A stretch of 64,000 nt of DNA, from the NCBI GenBank assembly GCA_947259405.1, contig CAMYLY010000011.1:85131-149130 (forward strand), written 5' to 3'. This document shows, piece after piece, positions 40,531 to 49,908 of this stretch; the stretch's first letter is position 1, and each line of letters opens with the position of its first letter. Under the pieces are notes generated by a model. It was not told the DNA's origin and did not search any database. It was given only the letters and a program-made list of their open reading frames with translations. This stretch comes from an uncultured Gemmatimonadales bacterium (GTDB lineage Bacteria; Gemmatimonadota; Gemmatimonadetes; Gemmatimonadales; GWC2-71-9). The position numbers and the translations under genes are program-made.

Positions 40531-43223
40531 TGACGCTCCCGACAATCAGATTGGGCCTCGTCGCCCGACTTGCGGTCCTGCTCGGGGGTCTCGCGGCGAT
40601 CTCGACGGTCCTCGCGCTGTTCATTCAGGACCGGGCATTGAACGCGGATCTCCACTCGGCCGCACAATCCCGACTCCATGGCGCCGCTGTGGCGGCCGAG
40701 CGACTGACCGCCGATCATCTACGCAGCGTCGCGTACCGCTACTCGGCCATCAGCCGGACTCCGGAGTTCCGGGCCAACCTCGATGCGGGGCACCGTCCCA
40801 CCCTATCGTTCTACGCCAAGCAATTGGCGAAAGACCAAGGTGCCGCAGCGGTCGTCTTCACGCTCGCCTCTGGAGAGACCGTCGTCAGCGCTGGACCCGC
40901 CCTGCTCAGTGAGGCGGCGGCGCAGCGTGTCGCTCGTGACTCGCGCAATGAGACCGTGGCGTGTGTCGGAGCCGGCCAGACCGCCGTCGCCGATTCGACC
41001 GCGACCGGTACCCTCACACGCTGCGGATTCCCGGATCGCACCGAGGCCTCGATGCTCGAGCAGGATGGGCGCGTCTACGTTCGCGTCGCGGTTCCGCTCA
41101 GGACGCGGGGAGCGGTCGTTGGCGGGTTGATCGCACTGGAAGCACTTCACGACGAGACCTTCGCCGCGTGGTCCAACATGCTCGGCGCACGCATGCATGT
41201 CGCGGGAGCCGCGTCGTCGTCCGATACCGAGCTGACCGAGCACGTGTCCTCGTTTCCGGATCTCGACCTGGTGCTGGCGACCACCTACGCATCTGAGCGG
41301 CACGCGATTGCGCACTCGCGCCGCAGTCTGCTCCTCTCGGGTCTGGGCGCGCTCGTGCTAGCGCTCGTGGCTAGCCTGTTCCTGGCTCGACGATTCTCCC
41401 AGCCAATACTCGAGATCAACAGCGCCGCACAACGGGTGCGCGAGGGCGTGTTGGATCCAGCCCTCGACGTCGGACGCAATGACGAGCTCGGCGATCTGGG
41501 GCGCGCGTTCAACACGGTGGTCTCTCGACTCCGAGGGAGTGAGTGGCAGTTGGGTCGCGCTCGCCGGATCGCCCAACTGGATCACTGGTCCTTCGACTGC
41601 ACGACGCAGCAAGTCGAAGGTGGTGCGGAATTTCGTCGTCTCTTCGGACATGTCCCAGAGGGGCCCATCTCGATCGATGACTTTGTCGCGCGCGTGCGGG
41701 CAGACGACCGGGACAAACTCCTGACGGCGATGCGCCGCCTGGACAGACCCGGAGGGTCAATTCGTCTCCAGGTGCGCGTACCGTTGAGACCTGGACGAGA
41801 GCGCGTCCTTCACCTTCGCGGGACGAGCGAAAGCGGTCAGCTCACGGCGACGGTCCAGGACGTGACGCAACGCTGGGCAACCTCACGGCGCATCCGCTAC
41901 CTCTCGCTCCACGACCGCCTCACGGGACTCGGGAATCGTGAGTACTTCCTCCGTCACGTCGAACGTGCTGTGCAGCATGGCGAGCGGTTCGCGGTGCTCA
42001 TGGTCGGCGTGAACGAGTTCCACATGCTCACGAGTGCGGTCGGGCATGCGGCCGCCGACGACGCGCTGCGATCAGTCGCCCAGCGCATCATTGACGCCCT
42101 TCCGAGCGCCCCCTTGGAGCCGTCGACCGACGACGAGCAGGACGCGGGCGCGATGCGCGTCGGGAATGCCGAGTTTGCGACGGTCATGCGCGTGGAAAAC
42201 CGCACGGAAGCGATGAGGCTTGCGGAGCGCCTCCTGAAACAGTTGGACTGCCCCATGGTCGTGGGGAGCGAGGAACTCACGGTCGAGGCATCCATCGGCA
42301 TCTGCCTGTGGCCAGACGATGCGGGTGACGTCGAGCGCCTGGTGCGCAACGCCCTTACCGCGCTCGAACAGAGCAAGATCCTCGGCCACGCTCGATACCA
42401 GTTTTATCAGGGAGCCATGCACGAAGAAGCGTCCCGTCGGCTCCGCATGGCGAGTCAGCTCCGGCGAGCCATCGAACATGGAGAACTCGAAGTGCACTAC
42501 CAACCGCGCGTTCGACCCAAAGACGGCAAGGTTCTCGGAGTCGAGGCCCTAGCCCGCTGGACCAGTGACGAGTTCGGCATCGTCCCCCCCAGCGAATTCA
42601 TCCCAGTCGCGGAAGAAGCGGGGCTGGTCGGTCAACTGGGGCAGTGGTGCCTTGGAGTCGCCATCCAGGAGTTGGCAACGTTACAGACGATGGGCGTTGG
42701 CGATCTTCGAATGGCCGTCAACGTGTCGAAGCATCAACTCACCCCGCGGATCGTGGGTGACTTGGTGGCGACCGCACGCGGGACGGATCCGACGAGCCTG
42801 GAGTTCGAGGTGACCGAAAGTGCCCTCATCAATCGTGACGGCGAGGCACTCCAGGCCCTCGAGACATTGGGCAACCAGGGATTCCGCATTTCGCTCGACG
42901 ACTTCGGCACGGGCTACTCGTCGCTTGGGTATCTCCGCCAGCTCCCAATCGACGCCGTCAAGATCGACCGTTCGTTCATCAGCGAATTGGCCACGAACGA
43001 CGAGGCGGCCTCAATCATCTGGGCAGTGGTGATGATGTGCGAGGCGCTTCGACTGGACGCCGTCGCTGAAGGCGTCGAGACGAAGATGCAACGTGAGCGC
43101 GTCATCGAGCTGGGATGTCATGAGGCACAGGGCTTCTTGTTCGCCCCCCCGATGTCAGCCACTGCACTGCAGCAGTTTCTCAGCACCCAACACAAGATTC
43201 ACCGCACGAGCACGACGGTCTAA
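40530..43223 (+). CDS. Membrane sensor with degenerate GGDEF and active-type EAL domain
   Basis: The 897-aa protein has two membrane helices (about residues 8-30 and 267-287) that bracket a periplasmic sensor domain with two Cys (TVACVG, LTRCGF). HAMP and PAS-like segments follow. The GGDEF motif is replaced by GNAEF (545-549), so diguanylate cyclase activity is unlikely. The EAL domain is complete: EALARW (672), DDFGTGYSS, KIDRSF, EGVET and QGFLFA. It should therefore cleave cyclic di-GMP. The GTG at 40530 overlaps the cupredoxin gene stop (TAGTG), so the lipoprotein and sensor are produced together. Confidence 0.9.
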   Translation: MTLPTIRLGLVARLAVLLGGLAAISTVLALFIQDRALNADLHSAAQSRLHGAAVAAERLTADHLRSVAYRYSAISRTPEFRANLDAGHRPTLSFYAKQLAKDQGAAAVVFTLASGETVVSAGPALLSEAAAQRVARDSRNETVACVGAGQTAVADSTATGTLTRCGFPDRTEASMLEQDGRVYVRVAVPLRTRGAVVGGLIALEALHDETFAAWSNMLGARMHVAGAASSSDTELTEHVSSFPDLDLVLATTYASERHAIAHSRRSLLLSGLGALVLALVASLFLARRFSQPILEINSAAQRVREGVLDPALDVGRNDELGDLGRAFNTVVSRLRGSEWQLGRARRIAQLDHWSFDCTTQQVEGGAEFRRLFGHVPEGPISIDDFVARVRADDRDKLLTAMRRLDRPGGSIRLQVRVPLRPGRERVLHLRGTSESGQLTATVQDVTQRWATSRRIRYLSLHDRLTGLGNREYFLRHVERAVQHGERFAVLMVGVNEFHMLTSAVGHAAADDALRSVAQRIIDALPSAPLEPSTDDEQDAGAMRVGNAEFATVMRVENRTEAMRLAERLLKQLDCPMVVGSEELTVEASIGICLWPDDAGDVERLVRNALTALEQSKILGHARYQFYQGAMHEEASRRLRMASQLRRAIEHGELEVHYQPRVRPKDGKVLGVEALARWTSDEFGIVPPSEFIPVAEEAGLVGQLGQWCLGVAIQELATLQTMGVGDLRMAVNVSKHQLTPRIVGDLVATARGTDPTSLEFEVTESALINRDGEALQALETLGNQGFRISLDDFGTGYSSLGYLRQLPIDAVKIDRSFISELATNDEAASIIWAVVMMCEALRLDAVAEGVETKMQRERVIELGCHEAQGFLFAPPMSATALQQFLSTQHKIHRTSTTV

Positions 43224-43231
43224 GGTCGATA

Positions 43232-44782
43232 CTACTGCGTCACCCGCTGATGCAGAGCCTCAATCGTTCGCCACGCCGACTGCACGGCCCCCTCGAGCCA
43301 CGCCGGCCGCCTGCTGGCGCCGGCTGACCCGATGTAGAGTCGCCCATCCGCTTGTGCGAGCTGTTCCAAGCGTTCCGGGGGAGGAGTGCGCGCATAGGCA
43401 CCGAGGCTATAGGGGACCTTATCCCACCAGACCGCGTACGCGTTTTGGTATTCCTCCCGCATCTGCGGATGCACCTTGCCGGCCTGTGTCAGCACATGCT
43501 CGATGCGGTCTCGAATCGGCAGATCGGCCAAACCAGCGGTCTGTCCGGAGGCGTAGAAGCCCAGGAGCACACCCTTCTCCGTGAAGTAGTCGTTTGACGG
43601 GTACGAGAACTCGCCGAGCTGCAAGCTTCTCCCGAACAGGTGGCCACCGAAGATCCCGTCGTCCTCCTCCCAGAAACGTCGCCGCATCTGCAAGCCCATC
43701 TTGGCGCTCGTGTTGTGATTGCTCTCACTCACGGCGGCGGCCATGTCCGACGAAAAGTTGATATCGAGTTGCTTCAGAATGGACATCGGAAGACAGCAGA
43801 CACAAAAGTCCGCGATCTCTTCGCGCTCCTCGCCCGTCCGCGTGCTCCTGTACACGATGCGGACCACGCCCTCGGTTTGCCGGACGGACCGCACCTCGGC
43901 TTCGAAAGTGATTCTGTCGCCGATCGCCCGTTGGAAGGCAAGCGGGATCTGCTGCATGCCTCCGATGGGTTGGAAGATGGGATGCGGGCCCCCAGTTCCT
44001 GCATACACTGAACGGACACGCGCTCCGAACCCGGACCGCAGCAGCGCACTGAGATCGTACCGATCTCCGGACCCACGCACTCGCGTAGGTGGCACGTACA
44101 CGCGATCATCTGAATCGAGGTAGCCAGCGCGAACCAAGAAATTGACTAGAAGCTCCTTGTCCCCATCGGTCAACGGCACGTCGATCTGCCCCTGGTCCAT
44201 GGCTTTGGTGAGGAGCTCGGAGATCGACCCCCACATGTCGGCTTTGGCCTCGCGGAGGCGAACACGGCTGCCCACTAGCGGTCCACGTTCCGGATCCTCC
44301 TCCCACAGGTAGTTCGCATCACTCCAATTCACGAACAGTTCGAGCGGAACACGTAGCTCTTTGCAGTAACCCAGGATGCCCTCGTCGGCGTTCGGTATGC
44401 GCCACGCGCCGGCGTTCAGGTACTGCCCGTCGTCGAACTGGCAGACCTGATGCTCGCCTCCAACCTCCGTGTGCGCATCGCCGCGCCGCACGGTCCAGCA
44501 CAGGCCGCCAGCCCAGTCCCGTGCCTCGAGGATGCGGTAGTCGTAGTCCAGCTTTCCAAGCTCATAGCCCACCGCCAACCCTGAGATTCCCGCGCCGAGC
44601 ACGACAACCCGTGTGCCGGGTTGCCTGCCTCTGAGCTCAGGACGCCTCACTGTCGACGGACCCATCAGCCCCCACACACCCATGGCCTCCATCATCAGCG
44701 ATGAACCGCCCGCAGCGCCAAGCGCCTGAAGGACGTCCCTTCGGGTCATCAGCTGAGTGTGCCGGTGCGTGTGGTGCTTCAT
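43232..44782 (-). CDS. Tat-exported flavin monoamine oxidase-like protein
   Basis: The 516-aa protein begins with a twin-arginine signal (TRRDVLQALGAAGG) and a FAD-binding Rossmann motif VVVLGAGISGLAVGYE. The amine-oxidase pattern continues with ARDWAGGLCWTVRRGD, EVGGEHQVCQF and a C-terminal GRLYIGSAGASRRPAWLEGAV flavin-binding end. Export in the folded state fits its cofactor. The substrate could be a polyamine, amino acid or carotenoid-like compound; it cannot be decided. It stands alone, convergent with the EAL gene. Confidence 0.83.
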   Translation of the reverse strand: MKHHTHRHTQLMTRRDVLQALGAAGGSSLMMEAMGVWGLMGPSTVRRPELRGRQPGTRVVVLGAGISGLAVGYELGKLDYDYRILEARDWAGGLCWTVRRGDAHTEVGGEHQVCQFDDGQYLNAGAWRIPNADEGILGYCKELRVPLELFVNWSDANYLWEEDPERGPLVGSRVRLREAKADMWGSISELLTKAMDQGQIDVPLTDGDKELLVNFLVRAGYLDSDDRVYVPPTRVRGSGDRYDLSALLRSGFGARVRSVYAGTGGPHPIFQPIGGMQQIPLAFQRAIGDRITFEAEVRSVRQTEGVVRIVYRSTRTGEEREEIADFCVCCLPMSILKQLDINFSSDMAAAVSESNHNTSAKMGLQMRRRFWEEDDGIFGGHLFGRSLQLGEFSYPSNDYFTEKGVLLGFYASGQTAGLADLPIRDRIEHVLTQAGKVHPQMREEYQNAYAVWWDKVPYSLGAYARTPPPERLEQLAQADGRLYIGSAGASRRPAWLEGAVQSAWRTIEALHQRVTQ

Positions 44783-44833
44783 GCCACTCCCTCTTCGGGC
44801 TGAGTCCTCATTGTTGACATGCGGCTGGAGGGT

Positions 44834-46300
44834 TCAGCCCAAGGCCAGATTGACTTTGAACCCCTTGGCCTGGAGCGCGGTCTCTAGCCCTGTCTTGTCT
44901 ACGGCCTTCATGTAGGCTTCGTTGGGCTCCACCACGCCCTTCTGGACAAGATCAACCAGCGCGTCGTTCAACGTGGACATGCCGAGTTGTCGGCTCGTCT
45001 GGATGATCGACGGTAGTTGGAACGTCTTTCCCTCTCGGATCAAGTTACTGACCGCCGGGGTCGACAACATAATCTCGCGCGCCGCAACTCGACCGCCATC
45101 TTTCTTGCGACAGAGAACCTGCGCGATTACTCCCCGCAACGATTCCGAGAGCATCACACGAATCTGTGATTGGCGGTCGGCGGGAAACTGATCGATGATG
45201 CGGTCCACCGTCGAGGCCGCTGTCGTCGTATGCAACGTCCCAAAGACGAGGTGGCCAGTTTCCGCCGTCTCAATCGCGATCTCGACGGTTTCCAGATCTC
45301 GCATCTCACCGATCAAGACGATGTCCGGATCCTCGCGTAATGCCGCCCGCAACCCGCTCTTGAACGTCCTGGTGTGCAGGCCGACCTGACGGTGCGTGAC
45401 GAGACACTTCTTGCTCTGATGGACGAACTCGATCGGGTCTTCGATGGTGAGAATGTGATCGGTACGCTCGTGATTCATCAGATTGACGAGCGACGCCAGT
45501 GTCGTGGATTTCCCCGAGCCGGTGGGACCCGTGACGACGACGAGTCCCTTTGTCAGATAGCACAACTTCTGGACGTGTTCCGTGACCGCGAGCTGCTCAC
45601 ACGTCGGTATCTCGCTGGGGATAATGCGAAACACACCGATCGGGCCCCGACGGTCCATGGCTGCATTGCATCGGAACCGCGCTACCCCTTCGATTTCGTA
45701 CGCATAGTCGGCATCGCCCGTCTCGGTAAACGCCTTCAGGTCCTTAGGCGGCATGATGCTCTCGAGCATGCCGCGTAGCTGCGACGCCTCGAGAGTTTCC
45801 CCCTGTTCCCGCACCAGGACACCGTCCTTGCGGAGAATCACCGGTTCGCCCACACGCAGGTGCAAGTCCGAACCACCGGAACTCACCAGCAGGCGCAAGA
45901 GCTCATCTAATTGTGCTCGGTCAGCAGCGGTGTCGCGCTTGGCGACGGCCCTGCCCTGAGTCGGTCGCGAGGCCGAAGCGGCGTCGCTCGCACGCGCTCC
46001 CGCAGCGGGACGCAGGGTCGCCGTTAACGATCCATTCACCGGGCGAACATCGACGTCGACGGAACCCGATAGGGCCACATGGCTGAATTGCAGCTCGGCG
46101 TCGGGCTGAATCATGGCCTGGAGGGCGGGCGGCGCGATCTCCTTGATCAGCGCCACGACTTGAGCATCGGCGATGGCGTCCTGGGTGATGGGTTTCGATA
46201 CACCACCCGTGACGAGCCCAATGGGTGTCCCGGCCGCTAGTGTGAGCGCGTCGGCGCCTCGTTGGTGGAGGGCTTCGATGAATCGGGTGAGCTGTGCCAC
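44834..46300 (-). CDS. pilT: PilT-like retraction ATPase with duplicated N-terminal domain
   Basis: This twitching-motility ATPase has 488 aa, against the usual 345-380. The catalytic core shows Walker A GPTGSGKSTT (258-267), the Asp box TIEDPIEFVH, Walker B LIGEMRDLETV and the His box GHLVFGTLHTTTA. Residues about 129-228 are the normal N-domain (SGGSDLHLRVGEPVILR). Residues 1-98 look like a second, weaker copy (RGADALTLAAGTPIGLV, LQFSHVALSGSVDV). The GTG at 46300 has TTGAGG at 5 bases. No other pilus genes are in the window. Confidence 0.86.
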   Translation of the reverse strand: MAQLTRFIEALHQRGADALTLAAGTPIGLVTGGVSKPITQDAIADAQVVALIKEIAPPALQAMIQPDAELQFSHVALSGSVDVDVRPVNGSLTATLRPAAGARASDAASASRPTQGRAVAKRDTAADRAQLDELLRLLVSSGGSDLHLRVGEPVILRKDGVLVREQGETLEASQLRGMLESIMPPKDLKAFTETGDADYAYEIEGVARFRCNAAMDRRGPIGVFRIIPSEIPTCEQLAVTEHVQKLCYLTKGLVVVTGPTGSGKSTTLASLVNLMNHERTDHILTIEDPIEFVHQSKKCLVTHRQVGLHTRTFKSGLRAALREDPDIVLIGEMRDLETVEIAIETAETGHLVFGTLHTTTAASTVDRIIDQFPADRQSQIRVMLSESLRGVIAQVLCRKKDGGRVAAREIMLSTPAVSNLIREGKTFQLPSIIQTSRQLGMSTLNDALVDLVQKGVVEPNEAYMKAVDKTGLETALQAKGFKVNLALG

Positions 46301-46307
46301 GGGTACC

Positions 46308-46769
46308 TCAATCGACGGGATGAACGTGTTGTACCATGCTGCGGTTGATGAAATGAACAGTGTCGCCGTCAGTGAGGTCGAAGAATCCGAGGCCGTCGTT
46401 CAAATAGTCAAGCGCCCGCTGGTGCAAAGGAGGCAGTTCGGTGCGGGTCACACCATCGAAACGACCACCTCCGACTACGACCACTTCCAGCTGCAGTTCT
46501 TTCGCAACGGAAACGCGCTCCGGGTCTTCCACCAAGGGTTGCCCGAGACACGTCACCACCGCCACCTGCGCCTTCGCCGCCAGTGCCACATCACCAGATG
46601 CCAGCGTCATCGGAAAGAAGGGATCCGATCGATTCAACATTTCCAGCGTGGTTTCACCACGATGATGGGTCGCCGTGCTCGGCTGCAGGTGAAGGTCCCC
46701 GTCCAAGGTGTCACCGTGGGCGAAGGTGACGGTCGCAGAGACGCGATGCGTAGCTTGCCATTCACTCAT
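46308..46769 (-). CDS. Hypothetical protein upstream of pilT
   Basis: The 153-aa protein has a beta-rich first part (VSATVTFAHGDTLDGDLHLQPSTATHH), a middle MTLASGDVALAAKAQVAVVTCL and a C-terminal FDLTDGDTVHFINRSMVQHVHPVD. No signal peptide or membrane helix is visible. The 7-base gap to pilT means they are co-transcribed, so it may be a partner of the ATPase. I do not recognise a family. Confidence 0.5.
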   Translation of the reverse strand: MSEWQATHRVSATVTFAHGDTLDGDLHLQPSTATHHRGETTLEMLNRSDPFFPMTLASGDVALAAKAQVAVVTCLGQPLVEDPERVSVAKELQLEVVVVGGGRFDGVTRTELPPLHQRALDYLNDGLGFFDLTDGDTVHFINRSMVQHVHPVD

Positions 46770-46794
46770 GACGGTTCCTGTCGATCGAGTTGAT

Positions 46795-46816
46795 CCCCCG
46801 CGATGTCCGACGGGGG
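46795..46816 (-). terminator. GC hairpin after tRNA-Lys
   Basis: CCCCCG and CGGGGG form a 6-bp stem with a 10-base loop, about 70 bases past the 3' end of tRNA-Lys on its strand. It may end tRNA transcription before the next gene. No U-tract is visible. Confidence 0.35.
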
Positions 46817-46884
46817 CGCCTGGGGCGTATCATCAACCGCGAACTGGACCCCAGCTATCGACCGGGAGACGACCCGCGGTCATA

Positions 46885-46957
<73 letters not shown>

Positions 46958-46992
46958 GGAAGGAGAGGTAAGCTACTTGGGCACGTGACCAC

Positions 46993-47433
46993 TCACAACT
47001 CCGAGGTCGCCCTGAGCGCCCGACCACACTCCGTGCAGTCCAGTGAACGCGGCAGCGACCAACGGCCTGAGACATCGAACCGCTGCTCGCGTCCGCAGTC
47101 CGGACACGGCCCGCGTACATCTCTGGTCAGCTCTGTCGCGCGGAAACGGCTCACAAACACATAGATGCCAAACAGGAAGAACCCTGGGACCAGGAGGAAA
47201 TGCCCCACGGGGATGAAGATCGTCCCCGCCGCGACGAGCCAACTCATGCCCAGCCCCTTGAGGGCACGGGCCAGGCGTTCTTGGGGGGCGAAGGCGACGA
47301 TGTCTGCGCTACCCACGGTCGGCTCCGGCGCATACCCCGTGATCCTGAACCGATCGGTCCGGTTCACGGTCACCTGAGGCTCGAGCTCTGGACCGGCCGA
47401 TCGCGTCTCCTCACGGGGGCCCTGCGGCAACAT
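46993..47433 (-). CDS. Membrane protein with a C-terminal zinc ribbon
   Basis: The 146-aa protein has two close membrane helices (about residues 60-95). A cytoplasmic zinc ribbon follows, with CPDCG and CTECG near residues 110 and 133. The N-terminus is polar. The family is unknown; domains like this often regulate or tag membrane proteins. It is divergent from the TonB-receptor gene (53 bases between starts). Confidence 0.6.
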   Translation of the reverse strand: MLPQGPREETRSAGPELEPQVTVNRTDRFRITGYAPEPTVGSADIVAFAPQERLARALKGLGMSWLVAAGTIFIPVGHFLLVPGFFLFGIYVFVSRFRATELTRDVRGPCPDCGREQRFDVSGRWSLPRSLDCTECGRALRATSEL

Positions 47434-47486
47434 ATTTCACACTTCGGGTATAACCTCACCACTCGACTAGTTACATTCTCGGACCG

Positions 47487-49607
47487 ATGATCACGGCTCT
47501 CGTTGCCGCCAGCGCTACGACGCTTGCGTTCCCACAGGATACGACGACGCGCGACACCATCATACGGATGGAGGAGTACGTCGTGCGCGCCACGCGTGCA
47601 GCCGACACGGACAAGATGAACGAGATCGCGGCCCTGACGATCTCCCTCCCGGCGCTCGGCCAGCGCTCCTCGAGCCCGGTCGCCGCCGACGTCTTTCGCG
47701 ACCTGACCGGCGTCCATGTCCAGCAGACCTCAGCCGGCCAGGGGTCCATCGTGTTGCGAGGCCTCGTGGGCAATCAGGTCCTCATGCTCGTCAACGGCGT
47801 CCCGCTCAATAACGGAACCTACCGGGACGGGCCGGGCCAATACTTGGCGACCGTCGACCCTGAGACCATCGATCGCATCGAGATCATTCGTGGCCCAGCG
47901 TCGGTCCTCTATGGATCCGACGCCCAGGGTGGCGTCGTGAACATCATCACCACACCGCACGTCTACCGTGGCGAACGGAGTGTGCGCATTGCTGGGATGG
48001 CAACGACGTCGAATCTCGGTTACCGGGGCCGGTTCTCTGCCGGGCTCGATACGGAACGCTGGCGGTTCGGAGTCGGCGGTACGCTCCAGTACGCCAACGA
48101 CCTCCGAGCCGGAGGAGGACTTGGCCGCCAGATCCCCACTGGCTTCGATGCCGCGGGATTGGACGCCGAAGTCGAATTTCGACTCTCCGACGAGCATACA
48201 TTCAGCGGCGTGGTACAGCATTTCAACATGGTGGATGTCCCGCGGTACGATCGATACGTCGATTTCCGCGCCCCCGCTCCGGGGCGGGACGCCGAACATC
48301 TCTTCAGACCGCAAACGCGTCAGCTTGGGTATTTCCGCTACGGCTATCGGGCAGGAACGGGGATCCTGCACCGTCTGGATATCACCGGCAGTCTGTCGGT
48401 GCAGCGCGAAGGTCGCCATCGCATCCGCCGAGAGTCGGTCGGGCCGGATTCTATTCGTACGAACTGGCGTGACGATGTATATACCCCGGGGATCAGCGTG
48501 GTAGGGCGGAGCATCCTGGCGCTGGGTGCGAGTCCTATCTCGTTGACGTGGGGCACGGAGTGGTACCACGATCAGTTGAATAGCAGTGGAGAGGATGAGA
48601 ACCTGAACAGCGGGCAGGCGACCCCGATCGAACGGACGGGAGGTACGGGCCCGATCCCCAGCGGCAACTTCCCGGACGGCGCGGACGCCGACCGGTTTGG
48701 CGTGTTCCTCGCCGCGGAGTACCCGATCATCGAACAGATCACGGTGACTGCCGGCGGGCGCTTCAGTTTGTTTCGCAGCGAGGCCGACAACGGGATCGCT
48801 CTCGGTGGTTCCGTGGAAAACAGCGCGTCGCAACTCACTGGGCAGATCGGCGTCGTGGTGGCGCCGCATCGTCAATGGCGCATCGCTGCGCGCGTCGCCC
48901 AGGGTTTCCGGGCGCCCAACCTCTATGACCTGACCCGCGCCGGACCGGTTCCCGGCGGCGTCTCGCTCCCCAATCCCAACGCCCAACCGGAGAAATCCGT
49001 CTCCAGCGAGCTCTCACTGCGCTACGGTTCGAGCACCACGGCCTTCGATATCACCGGGTACTACTCGACCATCACGGACTTCATCGACCGCGCGCCAAGC
49101 ACCTTCAACGGCGACACCCTTTTCAATGGGGAGCGCGTCTTCCAAGGGATCAACGTCGGTGAAGCACGAGTTTGGGGTATCGAGGCCGAGGCCGTCCAGC
49201 AGATCGGGCCAGTGCAAGCCCGCACGAATCTGTTCTTCACCCGCGGTGACCAGACACCCGCCAGCGGGTTGGAGGAGCCGATGTCGAAGATTCCGCCGTT
49301 CAACGGGATGATCGGTCTGCGCTGGGCAACGGCGTCCGCGCCGGTCTGGGTGGAGTACATCTTCCGCTGGTCGGCAGAGCAGGACCGGCTAGGATCACGC
49401 GACGAAAGTGATACACGGATTCCCGATGGCGGTACGCCGGGATACGCGGTCCACGGCGTGCGAGCGGGAGCGTCGCTCATGGAAAATCTGGACGTCTCGG
49501 CGGGATTCGATAACATCGCCGACAAGCTGTACCGCACCCACGCGAGCGGGGTCGACGCCGCTGCGCGTCACGTTTGGATAGGACTGAATTGGGTGGGAAG
49601 CTTCTGA
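47487..49607 (+). CDS. TonB-dependent outer-membrane receptor
   Basis: The 706-aa protein has a short signal peptide and a TonB-box-like region near residues 24-38 (DTIIRMEEYVVRATRA). The plug domain has LTGVHVQQTSAGQGSIVLRG and IEIIRGPASVLYGSDAQGG. A 22-strand beta-barrel (about 150-706) ends in a Phe (WVGSF). Such receptors import siderophores, cobalamin, haem or other bulky ligands with TonB energy. Barrel and plug resemble BtuB/cobalamin- or haem-type receptors, but no transporter neighbour is present to name the ligand. No riboswitch fits in the 53-base upstream gap. Confidence 0.9.
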   Translation: MITALVAASATTLAFPQDTTTRDTIIRMEEYVVRATRAADTDKMNEIAALTISLPALGQRSSSPVAADVFRDLTGVHVQQTSAGQGSIVLRGLVGNQVLMLVNGVPLNNGTYRDGPGQYLATVDPETIDRIEIIRGPASVLYGSDAQGGVVNIITTPHVYRGERSVRIAGMATTSNLGYRGRFSAGLDTERWRFGVGGTLQYANDLRAGGGLGRQIPTGFDAAGLDAEVEFRLSDEHTFSGVVQHFNMVDVPRYDRYVDFRAPAPGRDAEHLFRPQTRQLGYFRYGYRAGTGILHRLDITGSLSVQREGRHRIRRESVGPDSIRTNWRDDVYTPGISVVGRSILALGASPISLTWGTEWYHDQLNSSGEDENLNSGQATPIERTGGTGPIPSGNFPDGADADRFGVFLAAEYPIIEQITVTAGGRFSLFRSEADNGIALGGSVENSASQLTGQIGVVVAPHRQWRIAARVAQGFRAPNLYDLTRAGPVPGGVSLPNPNAQPEKSVSSELSLRYGSSTTAFDITGYYSTITDFIDRAPSTFNGDTLFNGERVFQGINVGEARVWGIEAEAVQQIGPVQARTNLFFTRGDQTPASGLEEPMSKIPPFNGMIGLRWATASAPVWVEYIFRWSAEQDRLGSRDESDTRIPDGGTPGYAVHGVRAGASLMENLDVSAGFDNIADKLYRTHASGVDAAARHVWIGLNWVGSF

Positions 49608-49631
49608 GACGACTTGCCGAAGGCCGGATGA

Positions 49632-49703
49632 TACCCTCAAGGGGAATCGAACCCCTATCTCCACCTTGAAAGAGTGGTGTCCTAACCGTTAGACGATGAG
49701 GGC
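49632..49703 (-). tRNA. tRNA-Glu (anticodon TTC)
   Basis: The 72-nt cloverleaf on the minus strand has acceptor GCCCTCA with TGAGGGT (including one G-T pair as in many bacterial tRNA-Glu). The anticodon loop is CTTTCAA and the T arm contains GGGGTTCGATTCCCC. The discriminator base is A. Confidence 0.93.
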
Positions 49704-49720
49704 ACGCGACGAGTACGGCA

Positions 49721-49793
49721 TAGCGGTAACGGGATTCGAACCCGTGTTTCAGCCTTGAGAGGGCTGCGTCCTAGTCCCCTAGACGATACCGCC
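49721..49793 (-). tRNA. tRNA-Glu (anticodon CTC)
   Basis: The 73-nt cloverleaf on the minus strand has acceptor GGCGGTA with TACCGCT, an anticodon loop CTCTCAA and a T arm CGGGTTCGAATCCCG. It lies 17 bases upstream of tRNA-Glu(TTC), and the two are probably one transcript. Confidence 0.93.
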
Positions 49794-49908
49794 GCGGCGA
49801 AAAAATATCGCCGGAACACTTCGCCCATGCAACCGCGACTCGGTCATACGCACCTTCCGCCCTCGGAAACCTTGGGTATAGTACGGACGTAGGGCGACAG
49901 GGGTGGAC

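Noticed and set aside
47434..47486. A possible cobalamin riboswitch before the TonB receptor
   Set aside because: The gap is only 53 bases, far too short for a cobalamin riboswitch, and no B12-box is visible.
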